Shown: one piece after another, positions 34,331 through 43,997 of the stretch | Position numbering within the stretch: position 1 is the first letter of the stretch | Layout: each line of letters opens with the position of its first letter | Assembly: GCA_017962085.1 (NCBI GenBank) | Contig: JAGCWA010000049.1 | Span: 44,679 to 108,678 of the forward strand | Source: Paludibacteraceae bacterium | GTDB lineage: Bacteria; Bacteroidota; Bacteroidia; Bacteroidales; Paludibacteraceae | Length of the DNA stretch: 64,000 nt | Direction of reading: 5' to 3' | The notes under the pieces: generated by a model | Told to the model about the DNA's origin: nothing | Database searches by the model: none | The model's input: the letters and a program-made list of their open reading frames with translations, nothing else | Position numbers and translations under genes: made by a program

Positions 34331-35752
34331 ATGATGGAGAGAATGGTCTATAACACAGTATGGGACAAGATAAACGCTTATCTTGTATTCCTCATACCCG
34401 TACTGATAATTGGGGTGCTTCTAAACATAATCAAGTTCCCTATCATCGCCATACTGATATTCCTCTCTTTCATCTTTCTCTGCAACAACCACGAGAAGAG
34501 TGTGGTCTGCGCATTGGTCTTCTGTAAGATGATCGGAACGTTCGGACCTGCATTGGGTATTCCTTTGTCTGGTACGGTGGTTGCCTTCCTCATGATCATA
34601 GCCTTCATGCGGAAGGATCTCTTAAAACTGTTTTGCAAGAAAACGACGAAGCCGATAGTCTTCATCCTTTCCATCTTTTTCATTTTCATGGTCTATTTCC
34701 TATTGACCGGAGAAACACGGTATTCGGGGACGAAGTTCAATACCATGATTATCTCGCTTTTCGTGTACACCGTCGCTTATCTCATTCTCGTGACGTTCGA
34801 CGACATTCGGATGGAGCGGATGACGGTACCTTTCCTACTTTTTGCCCTAATGCAGCTAGGCTATGTGGAGTCACTATCCGGACATGGCCCGTCGGGACTT
34901 TTGGACTTCTCCTTTTTCCGAAATGCTTGTATGGACTTGATGAGGAAGAACATGACGGTGCTATCTTACCACAACATGGGTATCGCCGCCTTTATAGGGG
35001 TTGCTTTCATGATGAGCCAGCGCAAGAAGATTAACAACTATTTCGACATTGTGTTCCTCTTCAGCGCATTCTGGCTGATTGTCTTGTCGGGAGCCCGTCA
35101 AACTATCTTCGGATTTGTATTCCTGATATTTGTCTGGCTGGTTTTCCGTACGGAAAGATTCAAACTGACCACTGTCATTCTGGCGTCGATTGTCATTGTC
35201 GGCATCTACCTATGCCTGCAAATGCTGGAGGTGCCAATCCTACAAGAAACCTCCGTGCGTGGCGCACACTTGGGTAGCGACTTGAACCGTAACTACGATT
35301 ATCCTTTGATGATCATTTCGTATCATTTCTTGGATGGTATTGGTTTCGGCAACTACCACAACCCATATACACATGAGATCTATCCTCACAATATCATCCT
35401 CGAAATCCTATGCGAGATGGGCTTTGTCGGTATGATATTCATCGGCATGGTGGTCTTCGCCTTCGTACGGTCACACCACTTCCTTTTGCGTAATAAGTTG
35501 CCGAACGGGGGCATCTGCCTACTCCTATGGATACCGTACCTCATACGTTCCATGATTAGTGGAGACCTCGGTGAGAATATATCGCTGTTCATCTCCATGT
35601 TCCTGTTGTTCCACTATAGAGGCATTGTGGTAAGTAGAAAACGATTGGAGCAGTTGATGAAATTGAGACGGGCCCCTAAGTCCGTATACTGGAAGAAAAC
35701 AAATGAGGAGGTGCCTGCCTCCAACAATGAAATAATAGAAGTTAATAAATGA
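34331..35752 (+). CDS. O-antigen/polysaccharide polymerase (Wzy-like)
   Basis: A 473-residue integral membrane protein with about 11-12 hydrophobic segments and a larger periplasmic loop around residues 300-350 (ending DGIGFGNYHNPYTHEIYPHNIILEILCEMGFVG), which is the Wzy/WaaL-type loop with the conserved H-N segment. It would polymerise lipid-linked units in the periplasm; O-antigen ligase is an alternative reading of the same fold. The last four bases overlap the next glycosyltransferase gene. Confidence 0.85.
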   Translation: MMERMVYNTVWDKINAYLVFLIPVLIIGVLLNIIKFPIIAILIFLSFIFLCNNHEKSVVCALVFCKMIGTFGPALGIPLSGTVVAFLMIIAFMRKDLLKLFCKKTTKPIVFILSIFFIFMVYFLLTGETRYSGTKFNTMIISLFVYTVAYLILVTFDDIRMERMTVPFLLFALMQLGYVESLSGHGPSGLLDFSFFRNACMDLMRKNMTVLSYHNMGIAAFIGVAFMMSQRKKINNYFDIVFLFSAFWLIVLSGARQTIFGFVFLIFVWLVFRTERFKLTTVILASIVIVGIYLCLQMLEVPILQETSVRGAHLGSDLNRNYDYPLMIISYHFLDGIGFGNYHNPYTHEIYPHNIILEILCEMGFVGMIFIGMVVFAFVRSHHFLLRNKLPNGGICLLLWIPYLIRSMISGDLGENISLFISMFLLFHYRGIVVSRKRLEQLMKLRRAPKSVYWKKTNEEVPASNNEIIEVNK

Positions 35753-36903
35753 AGCATGTAATCTATGTCAGCGCCGGTGACGTTTCCGTATATGAATCAC
35801 AAGTTTTAGAGCTATTGGACTACCTCCAAAGCAAGGAGATAAAAGTCACCTTATTACAGGGATATAAATCTGACGAAGAGAAAAAAAAACTTGAAAAGAA
35901 ATTGTCTAATCACCCTCCTGTTCCGACGGTTTGGGTGAAAAGTTTCTCTGTCTATCCTTTCTATAAAAAGAAGATGGTCGATTCCTTTTACAAAGGGATC
36001 ACCTCCATCGAAGGATACCACGAGGCCATTTTCCATGTGCGCAGCGAATATGTCGGATACTGCATGAAGTGCGTATTCCAGAAGTACAGACTGAACCTAC
36101 CCATGCTGATTGACATCCGTGGAATTATCTGCGAGGAACTGAAATACAAGCAGAAACAATTGAAAGGGAAACGTAAGCTGCTCTCTTCCGTTCAGTGCGT
36201 CTATCTGAAGTCCTGCTATAAGAGACTCTTCTCGCCTGATAACATGAGAATCGCCATCTCGTCCGTATCTTCCGCAATCAACAACTATATCAGCACGAAT
36301 TACCCTACATGCAAATACCCGAAGCTTGTCCACTCTAACATAGCGGGCAGGCAGTTCGTCTTCGATGAGGGAAAAAGGAGGGAGATACGTCAACGCTACG
36401 GCATAGCGGACAATGAGGTGCTTGCGGTCTGCTCGACGGGCGGAAACGCGGTGTGGCAAAAAGACCATCTTGTGGTGAAACGTTTGGTGGAAATGGGTGT
36501 ACGTGTGATAAATCTTTCCAAGATCAACATTGGCATAGAAGGGTGCATCACGACGACGGTTCCTTTCACAGAGATGCCGGCCATGCTCTCCGCAGCGGAT
36601 GTGGCGGTCCTTTGGCGTGACGACACCTTTATAAACAACTCAGCTTCCCCTTCCAAGTTCAGCGAATTCGCCGCAATGGGTCTCTACGTGATCCATAACA
36701 AGACCGTACAGGTGGCGGTGGAACATATCCAGTCCACAGGTGCGGGATGCCTTGTGAACAATGAGGAGGAGATCAATGCACTACCGTCCTACGAAGAGCT
36801 GCAAAGTCAACGCCAACGTTGGTGTGAAGCGGGTCTCTCCATTTTCGGCGTCGATAGCCTAGGTGATTCGTACATCCGCAAATACGACCAATTAATGAAT
36901 TAG
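35749..36903 (+). CDS. Glycosyltransferase, GT-B fold (GT4-like)
   Basis: A 384-residue protein beginning HVIYVSAGDVSVYESQVLELLDYLQS, with a GT4-like C-terminal half: a central strand EVLAVCSTGG, MLSAADVAVLWRDD and SPSKFSEFAAMGLYVIH (about residues 300-320) holding a donor-binding Glu. The family signature is weaker than in the other GT4 genes here, so the call rests on fold and position. It overlaps the polymerase gene by 4 bp. Confidence 0.78.
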   Translation: MKHVIYVSAGDVSVYESQVLELLDYLQSKEIKVTLLQGYKSDEEKKKLEKKLSNHPPVPTVWVKSFSVYPFYKKKMVDSFYKGITSIEGYHEAIFHVRSEYVGYCMKCVFQKYRLNLPMLIDIRGIICEELKYKQKQLKGKRKLLSSVQCVYLKSCYKRLFSPDNMRIAISSVSSAINNYISTNYPTCKYPKLVHSNIAGRQFVFDEGKRREIRQRYGIADNEVLAVCSTGGNAVWQKDHLVVKRLVEMGVRVINLSKINIGIEGCITTTVPFTEMPAMLSAADVAVLWRDDTFINNSASPSKFSEFAAMGLYVIHNKTVQVAVEHIQSTGAGCLVNNEEEINALPSYEELQSQRQRWCEAGLSIFGVDSLGDSYIRKYDQLMN

Positions 36904-36949
36904 AATTAAACAAATAACGCATAAAAACTACCTTCTGTTTTCATAAAAT

Positions 36950-37993
36950 ATGAAAATACTCATCAATACACCTAGTCTCAGGTTCTGCGGCGGAGTCGCA
37001 AACCACTTCATGGGATTGAGAAGTTTCTGGACGGAGCGTGTGAAATATAATTGCGTAGGCAAGCGCATCCGTAATACTCCATGGCTAACCTATCTTATCC
37101 TACCTTTTGACATCCTGAAGTTCATCATCCGTTTGTTGCTTTTCCGTCCGGACATCGTGATGGTAAATCCATCCATGGCCCCGAAGGCGATCAAGCGGGA
37201 TTTCACATACCTGAAGATCGCTCGCTTCTTCGGATTCAAGGTCTCTATCATGTTCCATGGATTCCACACGGAGTCGGTGATGGACATGAAACCATATATC
37301 GTCGAGCAACTCAATAAGACGTGCCTGATCTTCGTCTTGGCGAAGGAGTTCAAGACCATCCTGGAGGAGTGGGGGGTCACCGTTCCGATCGAGTTGACGA
37401 CGACGAAGGTGGACGACCGCATGCTGGATGGCTTTTCGATAGACCAACGGCAAGGCAAGGTGGAGAATATACTCTTTCTGGCAAGGGTCACGAAAGCTAA
37501 GGGAATCATGCTCGCATTAGAGGTGTTCAAGGAGCTTTCCCATAAATATCCTTCCCTGAAATATACCGTCGTGGGAGATGGCGCCGACCTTGACGAGGCG
37601 AAGGCGTATGTAAAGGATAAAGCTATCCCAAACGTCACATTCACAGGTGCATTGTCCGGGAAAAAACTGGTGGCGGAGTTCAAACGGGCAGACCTCTATC
37701 TTTTCACCTCCTACCATGAGGGAATGCCCACCTCCGTACTCGAGGCGATGGCTTTCGGATTGCCGGTTGTGACGCATCCTGTGGGCGGTATGGTAGATTT
37801 CTTCGACGAAAACATGGGCTCCACGGTCAATACCTTCGAGGCCGCCGACTTCGTCCCTCCAATAGCGGATTTGATCAAGAACCAAGAGAAGACCAAACGA
37901 ATCTCCGTATACAACCACCAATATGCGCATGACCATTTCTTGGCATCCATGGTGGCACAGCGTATGGAAAAGATTTTTTATCGATATATATAA
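36950..37993 (+). CDS. GT4 glycosyltransferase
   Basis: A 347-residue GT-B enzyme. N-terminal INTPSLRFCGGVANHFMGL resembles the donor-side Gly-rich loop, and the C-terminal signature FTSYHEGMPTSVLEAMAFGLPVVTHPVGGMVDFF (about residues 247-280) contains the E-x7-E motif of family GT4. Length and signatures are typical. Part of cluster 2; sugar unknown. Confidence 0.92.
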   Translation: MKILINTPSLRFCGGVANHFMGLRSFWTERVKYNCVGKRIRNTPWLTYLILPFDILKFIIRLLLFRPDIVMVNPSMAPKAIKRDFTYLKIARFFGFKVSIMFHGFHTESVMDMKPYIVEQLNKTCLIFVLAKEFKTILEEWGVTVPIELTTTKVDDRMLDGFSIDQRQGKVENILFLARVTKAKGIMLALEVFKELSHKYPSLKYTVVGDGADLDEAKAYVKDKAIPNVTFTGALSGKKLVAEFKRADLYLFTSYHEGMPTSVLEAMAFGLPVVTHPVGGMVDFFDENMGSTVNTFEAADFVPPIADLIKNQEKTKRISVYNHQYAHDHFLASMVAQRMEKIFYRYI

Positions 37994-38002
37994 TCTTATG
38001 AT

Positions 38003-38440
38003 ATGAAACTGAGCCGAATACGTAAACGGATCTTCCTTCATCTCCAGCATTTGCCGATGAAGTCTAGGGGTTGGCGCGCCACATGCTGTAAGTGGGGCGG
38101 CGTCAATGTACTGTGCCCGCAACGTACCTTCGTGGGCGAGAACGTCACTTTCGACACCAACTACCCGGAAGATATCACCTTGGAAGAGGGCGAACGTCTC
38201 ACCACGGGCGTCTGCATCGTGACCCATTTCATGAACCCGAAGACCGGCAAGTACGACCGAGGAAAGGTGCTCATCAAAAAGAAGGCTTATCTAGGCATGC
38301 ACACATTGGTCGTCAAACCAGTCACCATTGGCGAAGGCGCCATCGTGGGGGCGGGGAGTGTCGTGACCAAGGACATACCTGATTACGAGGGTTGGGCTGG
38401 CAACCCCGCACGTTTCATTAAGAAGAGTGAATTGGAATGA
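38003..38440 (+). CDS. Hexapeptide-repeat acyltransferase
   Basis: A 145-residue left-handed beta-helix acetyltransferase of the maltose/galactoside O-acetyltransferase type. Repeats run from about residue 30 to 135 (FVGENVTFDTNYPEDITLEEGERL, LGMHTLVVKPVTIGEGAIVGAGSVVTKDIPDYEGWAGNPARFIKK), and the active His lies in CIVTHFMNPKTG. It probably O-acetylates a sugar of the cluster 2 repeat using acetyl-CoA. Overlaps the next gene by 4 bp. Confidence 0.9.
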   Translation: MKLSRIRKRIFLHLQHLPMKSRGWRATCCKWGGVNVLCPQRTFVGENVTFDTNYPEDITLEEGERLTTGVCIVTHFMNPKTGKYDRGKVLIKKKAYLGMHTLVVKPVTIGEGAIVGAGSVVTKDIPDYEGWAGNPARFIKKSELE

Positions 38441-39684
38441 GTGCGGCATTAGACGCTTTCAAAAAGCTTAAGACATATTGCGAAAAGGAGCAGTTCAAGG
38501 GCTGGGATCCGTATGACGGACTGAACTCCAAGCTCTTCAATGCGGTATTGCCGCTGAAGCACTCCGCCCTGCTGCGACTATCCATCATACAGGGATTCAA
38601 ACGTTGTCCGTTCAACCTGAGGAGGATCGCCCTCGTTCCGAAACAGCATAACGCGAAGGGCATCGGTCTCTTCCTGCAAGGTTACTGCAACCTGGTGAAG
38701 GCGGTGGAACGGAACCCTGAGTTGGAACCTGAATTAGGCACCAAGGCCGCCTTGACGGAGCAGGTGCACGAGCTGGCGAAGCTCTTGCTCTCCATGCGCT
38801 CCCAAGGGAATTACCACGGCGCATGCTGGGGATATAACTTCGATTGGCAGGCCCGTCGCCTCTTTTTGTTCCCCGCCTACACGCCTACGGTGGTCGCCAC
38901 GAACTTCTGCGCCTCCGCATTGTTCGACGCCTACGAGGTGACTGGCGTGGAAGAATACAAGCAGGTGGCGCTTTCCTCTGCGGAATTCGTCATAAAAGAC
39001 CTGCACCGACATATAATCACAGAGGGGAAAGAGGGTCAGGAAGAATCCTTCCTCTTCTCCTACAGTCCGTTGCAAGGAAACGACACGGTCTACAACGCCT
39101 CCTTATTGGGCAGCAAGTTGCTGAGCCAATGCTATAAGCACACGGGCAACGAGGAGTACAAACGCCTGGCCGCCGCTTCGGTGCGCGCCGCCTTGAACGG
39201 ACAAAGGGAGGATGGTTCTTGGGTCTACGGCCTGCTTCCCGTACAACAGTGGGTGGACTCTTTCCATACGGGTTATAACCTAGACGGACTCATCGCTTTC
39301 TATGAGAACTGCGTGAAGGGGACCGATTCGGACGAGGTGGCCAAACCGATCCTAGACGGTATCGAGAAGGGCTTCGATTTCTACGTCAAGAACCTGTTCG
39401 ACGAGAATTGCACCCCTAAATACTACTCCAACAGGATGTACCCGATCGACATCCATTGTCCCGGACAGCTCTTCGTGACACTGCACCGCCTGCACAAGAC
39501 GCAGGGATTCCATGACATGGAGGATAAGGTGTTGGCCTGGACCATCCAAAACATGCAGGATCCTGAAGGTTATTTCTATTATCAGTTGAAACAGGGCATC
39601 AGCAGCAAAATCAGCTACATGAGGTGGAGCAACGCATTCATGTTCAATGCCTTGTCCTATTTCATCCTTGACAGACTGGCCTGA
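38437..39684 (+). CDS. Alpha/alpha-toroid protein of unknown function (possible uronosyl epimerase or lyase-like)
   Basis: A 415-residue mainly alpha-helical protein. Paired helices with aromatic-rich turns (GACWGYNFDWQARRLFLFPAYTP, PLQGNDTVYNASLLGSKLL, GSWVYGLLPVQQWVDSFHTGYNLDGLIAFYE) give the pattern of an alpha6/alpha6 toroid, as in polysaccharide lyases and the C-terminal domain of glucuronyl C5-epimerases. There is no signal peptide, so it appears cytoplasmic. In a cluster that makes the uronic acid ManNAcA, modification of an uronic residue is an attractive idea, but I see no diagnostic catalytic motif and leave the function open. Confidence 0.6.
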   Translation: MSAALDAFKKLKTYCEKEQFKGWDPYDGLNSKLFNAVLPLKHSALLRLSIIQGFKRCPFNLRRIALVPKQHNAKGIGLFLQGYCNLVKAVERNPELEPELGTKAALTEQVHELAKLLLSMRSQGNYHGACWGYNFDWQARRLFLFPAYTPTVVATNFCASALFDAYEVTGVEEYKQVALSSAEFVIKDLHRHIITEGKEGQEESFLFSYSPLQGNDTVYNASLLGSKLLSQCYKHTGNEEYKRLAAASVRAALNGQREDGSWVYGLLPVQQWVDSFHTGYNLDGLIAFYENCVKGTDSDEVAKPILDGIEKGFDFYVKNLFDENCTPKYYSNRMYPIDIHCPGQLFVTLHRLHKTQGFHDMEDKVLAWTIQNMQDPEGYFYYQLKQGISSKISYMRWSNAFMFNALSYFILDRLA

Positions 39685-39803
39685 GAACTACCGGTCGACC
39701 TGATTCAAGTGGTTATTAGACCATATTTCGGTGAATCGTATGGCTCACCACACTATAAACACAATACAAATTGATTTCAGTTCAATATTTATCAGATACA
39801 AAG

Positions 39804-40511
39804 ATGCAAAAAGAAGCATGTGTTGAGGTGAACGGCCTTAATATCTACCCGTTCACCACTTTCGAGCAATTGTTGAATCATGTGGACGAAAACAAGGGTA
39901 TCCTCGTCGCCATCAATGCCGAGAAGATCCTTCACGCCACTGATCAGACGAGGAATATCATCAACCAAAATATCGGCTACTGTGATGGGGCTGGTGCTGT
40001 GATGGTTCTCCACAAGAAGGGTTACTATGATGTGACCAAGATACCTGGATGTGTGCTTTGGTTACGTATCATCGCCAACACTTACAAGGACAAAACCTTC
40101 TACTTCGTAGGTGGCAAACAGGAGGTCATCGACGAGACCATCGACAAGCTAAAGAAGGATTACCCGGGTATCAACATCGTCGGTTACCGCAACGGTTACA
40201 TCAAAACCGACGAGGAGCGTAATGCGCTCATTGACGATGTGGCGGAGAAGAAGCCGGACGTCGTCTTCGTCGCCATGGGTTCCCCGAAACAAGAGTTGCT
40301 GATGATGGACATGGCCAAGCGCCATCCTGCCATCTACCAAGGCTTGGGAGGCTCGTACGATGTCTATACCGGCCATGTGAAACGCGCACCGGCTTGGTGG
40401 CAAAACCATAACCTGGAATGGCTCTACCGCCTGATCAACCAGCCTTCCAGAATCAAAAGGCAAATCTATCTCTTGGAGTTCGTGTGGAATGTGAAGACGG
40501 GAAGATACTAG
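39804..40511 (+). CDS. WecG/TagA/CpsF-family glycosyltransferase (GT26)
   Basis: A protein of about 235 residues. I chose ATG 39804; a TTG at 39771 would extend it by 11 residues. Family blocks: LVAINAEKILHA, GYCDGAGAVMVLHKKGY, TFYFVGGKQEVIDETIDKL, VVFVAMGSPKQELLM and GGSYDVYTGHVKRAPAWWQNHNLEWLYRLINQPSRIKRQ. WecG adds ManNAcA and TagA adds ManNAc to lipid-linked GlcNAc. With wecB and wecC upstream, ManNAcA transfer to the WecA product is the most economical reading. No other gene follows before the repeat at 40513. Confidence 0.93.
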   Translation: MQKEACVEVNGLNIYPFTTFEQLLNHVDENKGILVAINAEKILHATDQTRNIINQNIGYCDGAGAVMVLHKKGYYDVTKIPGCVLWLRIIANTYKDKTFYFVGGKQEVIDETIDKLKKDYPGINIVGYRNGYIKTDEERNALIDDVAEKKPDVVFVAMGSPKQELLMMDMAKRHPAIYQGLGGSYDVYTGHVKRAPAWWQNHNLEWLYRLINQPSRIKRQIYLLEFVWNVKTGRY

Positions 40512-40512
40512 G

Positions 40513-40580
40513 GAATTAAGAATTAAGAATTAAGAAACGTTAGTTCGACGTAGTCAATTTTGAAACGTTGGTTCGACGTT
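40513..40580 (+). repeat. Intergenic repeat, copy A (direct orientation)
   Basis: Begins right after the stop codon at 40511. It consists of AATTAAGA units and then two imperfect copies of a GAAACGTnnGTTCGACGT motif. A reverse-oriented relative lies at 43996-44047 and another direct copy at 61505-61597. The remaining sequence up to the wza gene at 40717 is AT-rich with no clear gene. Confidence 0.8.
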
Positions 40581-40716
40581 GATATTTCATAATTATAAAT
40601 AATAACAAAAAATTTTGTAATTTCGCGCCGTGAGCGGATGTGGATGGTGCGTTTTTCAGAAAAGGGGCGCCCGTTGATTGAAGAAATGCAATTAGATTAT
40701 TAATTTTTAGGATTTT

Positions 40717-41565
40717 ATGAATAGATTGTTTAAGGCTTTACCGATTCTCCTGTTGGGTGTCACACTCTTTTCCTCGTGTAACCCGCAAAAGAAAGTGACC
40801 TACCTTCAAGACACGGAAAACATGATGAAATTGCGCGCGTCGTATGACCAGAACATCGTGTTGAAGCCCGAAGACCAAGTATTCATCATCGTAAGTTGCA
40901 GGGATCCTCAGATCTCCGCCATGTTCAACCTCCCTTACTACACGAACCGTATCGGTGGGGTGGAGTCTTTCAGCTCCTCCAACTTCACGATCAACAGCTA
41001 CTCTTCCGCTAACAGCGTCGTCGGCTACACCGTTGACACGGAGGGAAACATCGACTTCCCGATCCTCGGCAAAATCCCTGTGGCCGGTCTCAAACGTCAG
41101 GAGGTGGCTGATTTGGTGAAGCAGAAATTGATCGAAAGCAATCAAATCAAGGACCCTGTGGTGACGGTCGAATACATGAACCTTGGCGTTGCCGTTTTGG
41201 GCGAGGTGGTTCGTCCGGGACGTTTCCGCATCGACCGCGACCACTTCTCGATCTTCGACGCGTTGAGCATGGCGGGCGACCTGAACATCAATGGTAAACG
41301 TCAGAATATCACGGTCATCCGCCACACTTTGGACGGAGACCAAGTCTATAAAGTTGACCTGACGAACGGAAAGGAAATCTACAAATCCCCAGCGTTCTAT
41401 ATCCAACAGGGAGACGTCGTCTATGTGGCGCCGACCTCGAAACGGGCGAGAGAATCTTCCGTCAACGGTAACACGATACGGTCGGCCTCTTTCTGGGTGT
41501 CCATCGCATCCTTGGCCACGTCCGTGACATCCGTCGTGGTGTTAGTTCAATCCAAAAACAAATAA
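40717..41565 (+). CDS. Polysaccharide export lipoprotein (Wza family), copy 3
   Basis: A 282-residue Wza-type protein with a lipobox FSSC (Cys21). It has the same domain order as copies 1 and 2: Poly_export (LKPEDQVFIIVSCRDPQISAMFNLPYY, GYTVDTEGNIDFPILGKIPVAGL) and SLBB (GEVVRPGRFRIDRDHFSIFDAL), then a C-terminal hydrophobic stretch. It is clearly more distant from copies 1 and 2 than these are from each other, and its codon use is more GC-rich, so it is not part of the recent duplication. Pairs with the wzc 47 bp downstream. Confidence 0.94.
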   Translation: MNRLFKALPILLLGVTLFSSCNPQKKVTYLQDTENMMKLRASYDQNIVLKPEDQVFIIVSCRDPQISAMFNLPYYTNRIGGVESFSSSNFTINSYSSANSVVGYTVDTEGNIDFPILGKIPVAGLKRQEVADLVKQKLIESNQIKDPVVTVEYMNLGVAVLGEVVRPGRFRIDRDHFSIFDALSMAGDLNINGKRQNITVIRHTLDGDQVYKVDLTNGKEIYKSPAFYIQQGDVVYVAPTSKRARESSVNGNTIRSASFWVSIASLATSVTSVVVLVQSKNK

Positions 41566-41612
41566 ACAGCGAGACCACTTGGTTCTTAAATAGATTAATT
41601 ATCTAAACTTTT

Positions 41613-43997
41613 ATGGCTAATAACGTTCCACCGAAAACTCCCGTCAAAAGAGACGAAGTCCTTTTGCAAGATATTTTCAGCATCTACATCTCCAATTGGA
41701 AGTGGATTTTGCTCTCGCTCTTCATTTGCTTGGCGATCGGCACTTACCACATCCTGACCACCCCTCCGACATATAAATGCACCTCCTCCCTCCTGATCAA
41801 GCAGGACAAGGACGGACAATCGCTTTTGGGCGACGTGGCGATGTCCATGACGGATATTGGTCTCTCCCAATTCAAGATTAACACCTCCAACGTCATCATG
41901 ACGTTCCAGACGCCGGACATCATCCATACGGTGATCCAACGTCTCCACCTGAACGATAGCTACTCGGTGAAGGGTACGTTCCGCGACGAGATACTCTACG
42001 GTTCCAACCTCCCTTTCAACATTGTCTTCGTGGATATGCCAAGCCATGGCGAGGGGAATCTGATCGCTCAAATGAGGGAGGATAGCACCATCAGCCTTGC
42101 CTCCTTCACGGTAGGCGAGGAGATATTCCCTGACGAATTCATCGTGAACTATGGGGATACGGTCAACTCACCGATAGGAAGAATCTTTGTCCAGCAGAAC
42201 AAGTATTACACGGGGGAACCGTTCTATAAACCGATTCAGGTGTCCCACATCAGCGCATACGCCGCCATCGACCAATTCAAGGAGAAGCTTTCGGTCTCCC
42301 TGCGTGACAAGATGGGTACGGTATTCGACCTCTCCTTCACCGACCAGAGCCGTGAGCGCGCGATCGACGTGCTGAAGATGGTGACGAACGTCTACGACGA
42401 GTTCTGGATGCAGGACAAGAACAAGGTGACGCTGAGCACCGTGAACTTCATCACGCAAAGGTTGCGCATCCTGGAGGACGACCTGAACTCCGTGGACGGG
42501 GAGATCGCCACCTACAAGAGTAGCCAGCGCATCCCGGACATCCACGCCACCGCCAACTACGATCTGACCTTGGCGGGCGAGAACGAACGCAACCTGCAGC
42601 AACACGCCAACGAACTCACCGTGGCGCAATACCTGCTGAACTTCCTCAAGAACAACAAGGACCAGCTCATGCCGGCCAACGTGGGCGTCACGGAGCAGAG
42701 CATCCAGGCGCAGATAGCCGAATACAATAAACTGACCCTCCAACGGAGCCGCTTCGTGGAGAGCAGTAGCGAGGAGAACCTCCTCGTCAAGGACATCGAC
42801 AACCAACTCGTCGCGTTGCGCGGGGCGATTATCTCCTCCGTGGAGAACTACATCACCGCCCTGCAACTGCAATTGGACTCTTACGAGTCTAACCGCCACG
42901 AAATCAACTCCAGAATCAGTTCCAACCCGAAACAAGCGGGCCACCTGCTTTCCGCTGAACGTCAGCAGAAGGTGAAGGAGGGACTCTACCTCTTCCTCCT
43001 GCAGAAGAAGGAGGAGTTCGAGATCTCCCAGGCTTTCACCGCCTACGACACGCGCGTCATCATGGAGCCTGAGTATGGCGGGGGTGACAGACCATTCTCC
43101 CCGAACAAGAGGAACGTGGTCGCCTTGGCCTTCCTGCTGGGATTGTCCATTCCGTTCGTCTTCCTCTACGTGAGGGAGTTGCTGAACACCAGGGTGCGCG
43201 GCCGCAAGGACTTGGAGTCGCTCACGATTCCATACGTCGGCGAGATACCGCTCTGCTCACAGAAGAACCACATCAGCGCCTTCTCTTTCCTGCGCAAGGA
43301 GGAAACGGATGAGGAGGTGGAACTGGTGGTCAAACCGCAGAGCCGTGACATCATCAACGAGGCCTTCCGTGTCATCCGTACCAATACGGAGTTCATGTGC
43401 AAGGAGGATGGTGCCGCGACCATCATGATCACATCCGCCAATATCAACAGTGGAAAAACATTCATATCCAGCAACTTGGCCCTCTCCTTCGCCATCAACG
43501 GCAAGCGTGTGATCGCCCTCGACCTGGACCTCCGCAAGGCGACGCTCTCCAAGACGTTCGACTGTCCGAAACACCATGGCGTGGTGGACTACCTCAGCGG
43601 CAACGAGAAGGATTATCACGGACTCATCGTGCATCAGACCCTGGACATCCTGCCTGCGGGCAAACTGCCGCCGAACCCTGCCGAATTGCTCACCTCCAGC
43701 CACTTGGGTGACCTGATCACCGAGCTGCGCAAGGAGTATGACTATATCTTCATCGATTGTCCTCCTGTGGAGATCGTCACCGATGCCGATATCATCAAGC
43801 AATGGGCGGATATGACCCTCTTCGTCGTCCGCGCCAACCTCCTCGAAAAGGCGATCCTGCCTGACATCGAGAAGTATTACACGGACAAGCGTTTCAACAA
43901 GCTGGCCATCGTCCTCAATGGTACCGAATCCATCGGCCACTATGGCTATAAATACGGGTACTACAAAGGCAAATACGGCTACTACGGCCACGAGTAA
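41613..43997 (+). CDS. Wzc-type chain-length regulator / tyrosine autokinase, copy 3
   Basis: A 794-residue tyrosine autokinase: Wzz domain with first helix near residues 35-50, coiled coil, Pro-rich segment and second helix near 510-530, kinase with Walker A (SANINSGKT, about 608-616), Walker A' (VIALDLDLRKAT) and Walker B (IFIDCPP). The tail is a regular Gly-Tyr series (HYGYKYGYYKGKYGYYGHE), different from both other copies. Complete and apparently active. It and its wza are enclosed by oppositely oriented intergenic repeats. Confidence 0.95.
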   Translation: MANNVPPKTPVKRDEVLLQDIFSIYISNWKWILLSLFICLAIGTYHILTTPPTYKCTSSLLIKQDKDGQSLLGDVAMSMTDIGLSQFKINTSNVIMTFQTPDIIHTVIQRLHLNDSYSVKGTFRDEILYGSNLPFNIVFVDMPSHGEGNLIAQMREDSTISLASFTVGEEIFPDEFIVNYGDTVNSPIGRIFVQQNKYYTGEPFYKPIQVSHISAYAAIDQFKEKLSVSLRDKMGTVFDLSFTDQSRERAIDVLKMVTNVYDEFWMQDKNKVTLSTVNFITQRLRILEDDLNSVDGEIATYKSSQRIPDIHATANYDLTLAGENERNLQQHANELTVAQYLLNFLKNNKDQLMPANVGVTEQSIQAQIAEYNKLTLQRSRFVESSSEENLLVKDIDNQLVALRGAIISSVENYITALQLQLDSYESNRHEINSRISSNPKQAGHLLSAERQQKVKEGLYLFLLQKKEEFEISQAFTAYDTRVIMEPEYGGGDRPFSPNKRNVVALAFLLGLSIPFVFLYVRELLNTRVRGRKDLESLTIPYVGEIPLCSQKNHISAFSFLRKEETDEEVELVVKPQSRDIINEAFRVIRTNTEFMCKEDGAATIMITSANINSGKTFISSNLALSFAINGKRVIALDLDLRKATLSKTFDCPKHHGVVDYLSGNEKDYHGLIVHQTLDILPAGKLPPNPAELLTSSHLGDLITELRKEYDYIFIDCPPVEIVTDADIIKQWADMTLFVVRANLLEKAILPDIEKYYTDKRFNKLAIVLNGTESIGHYGYKYGYYKGKYGYYGHE

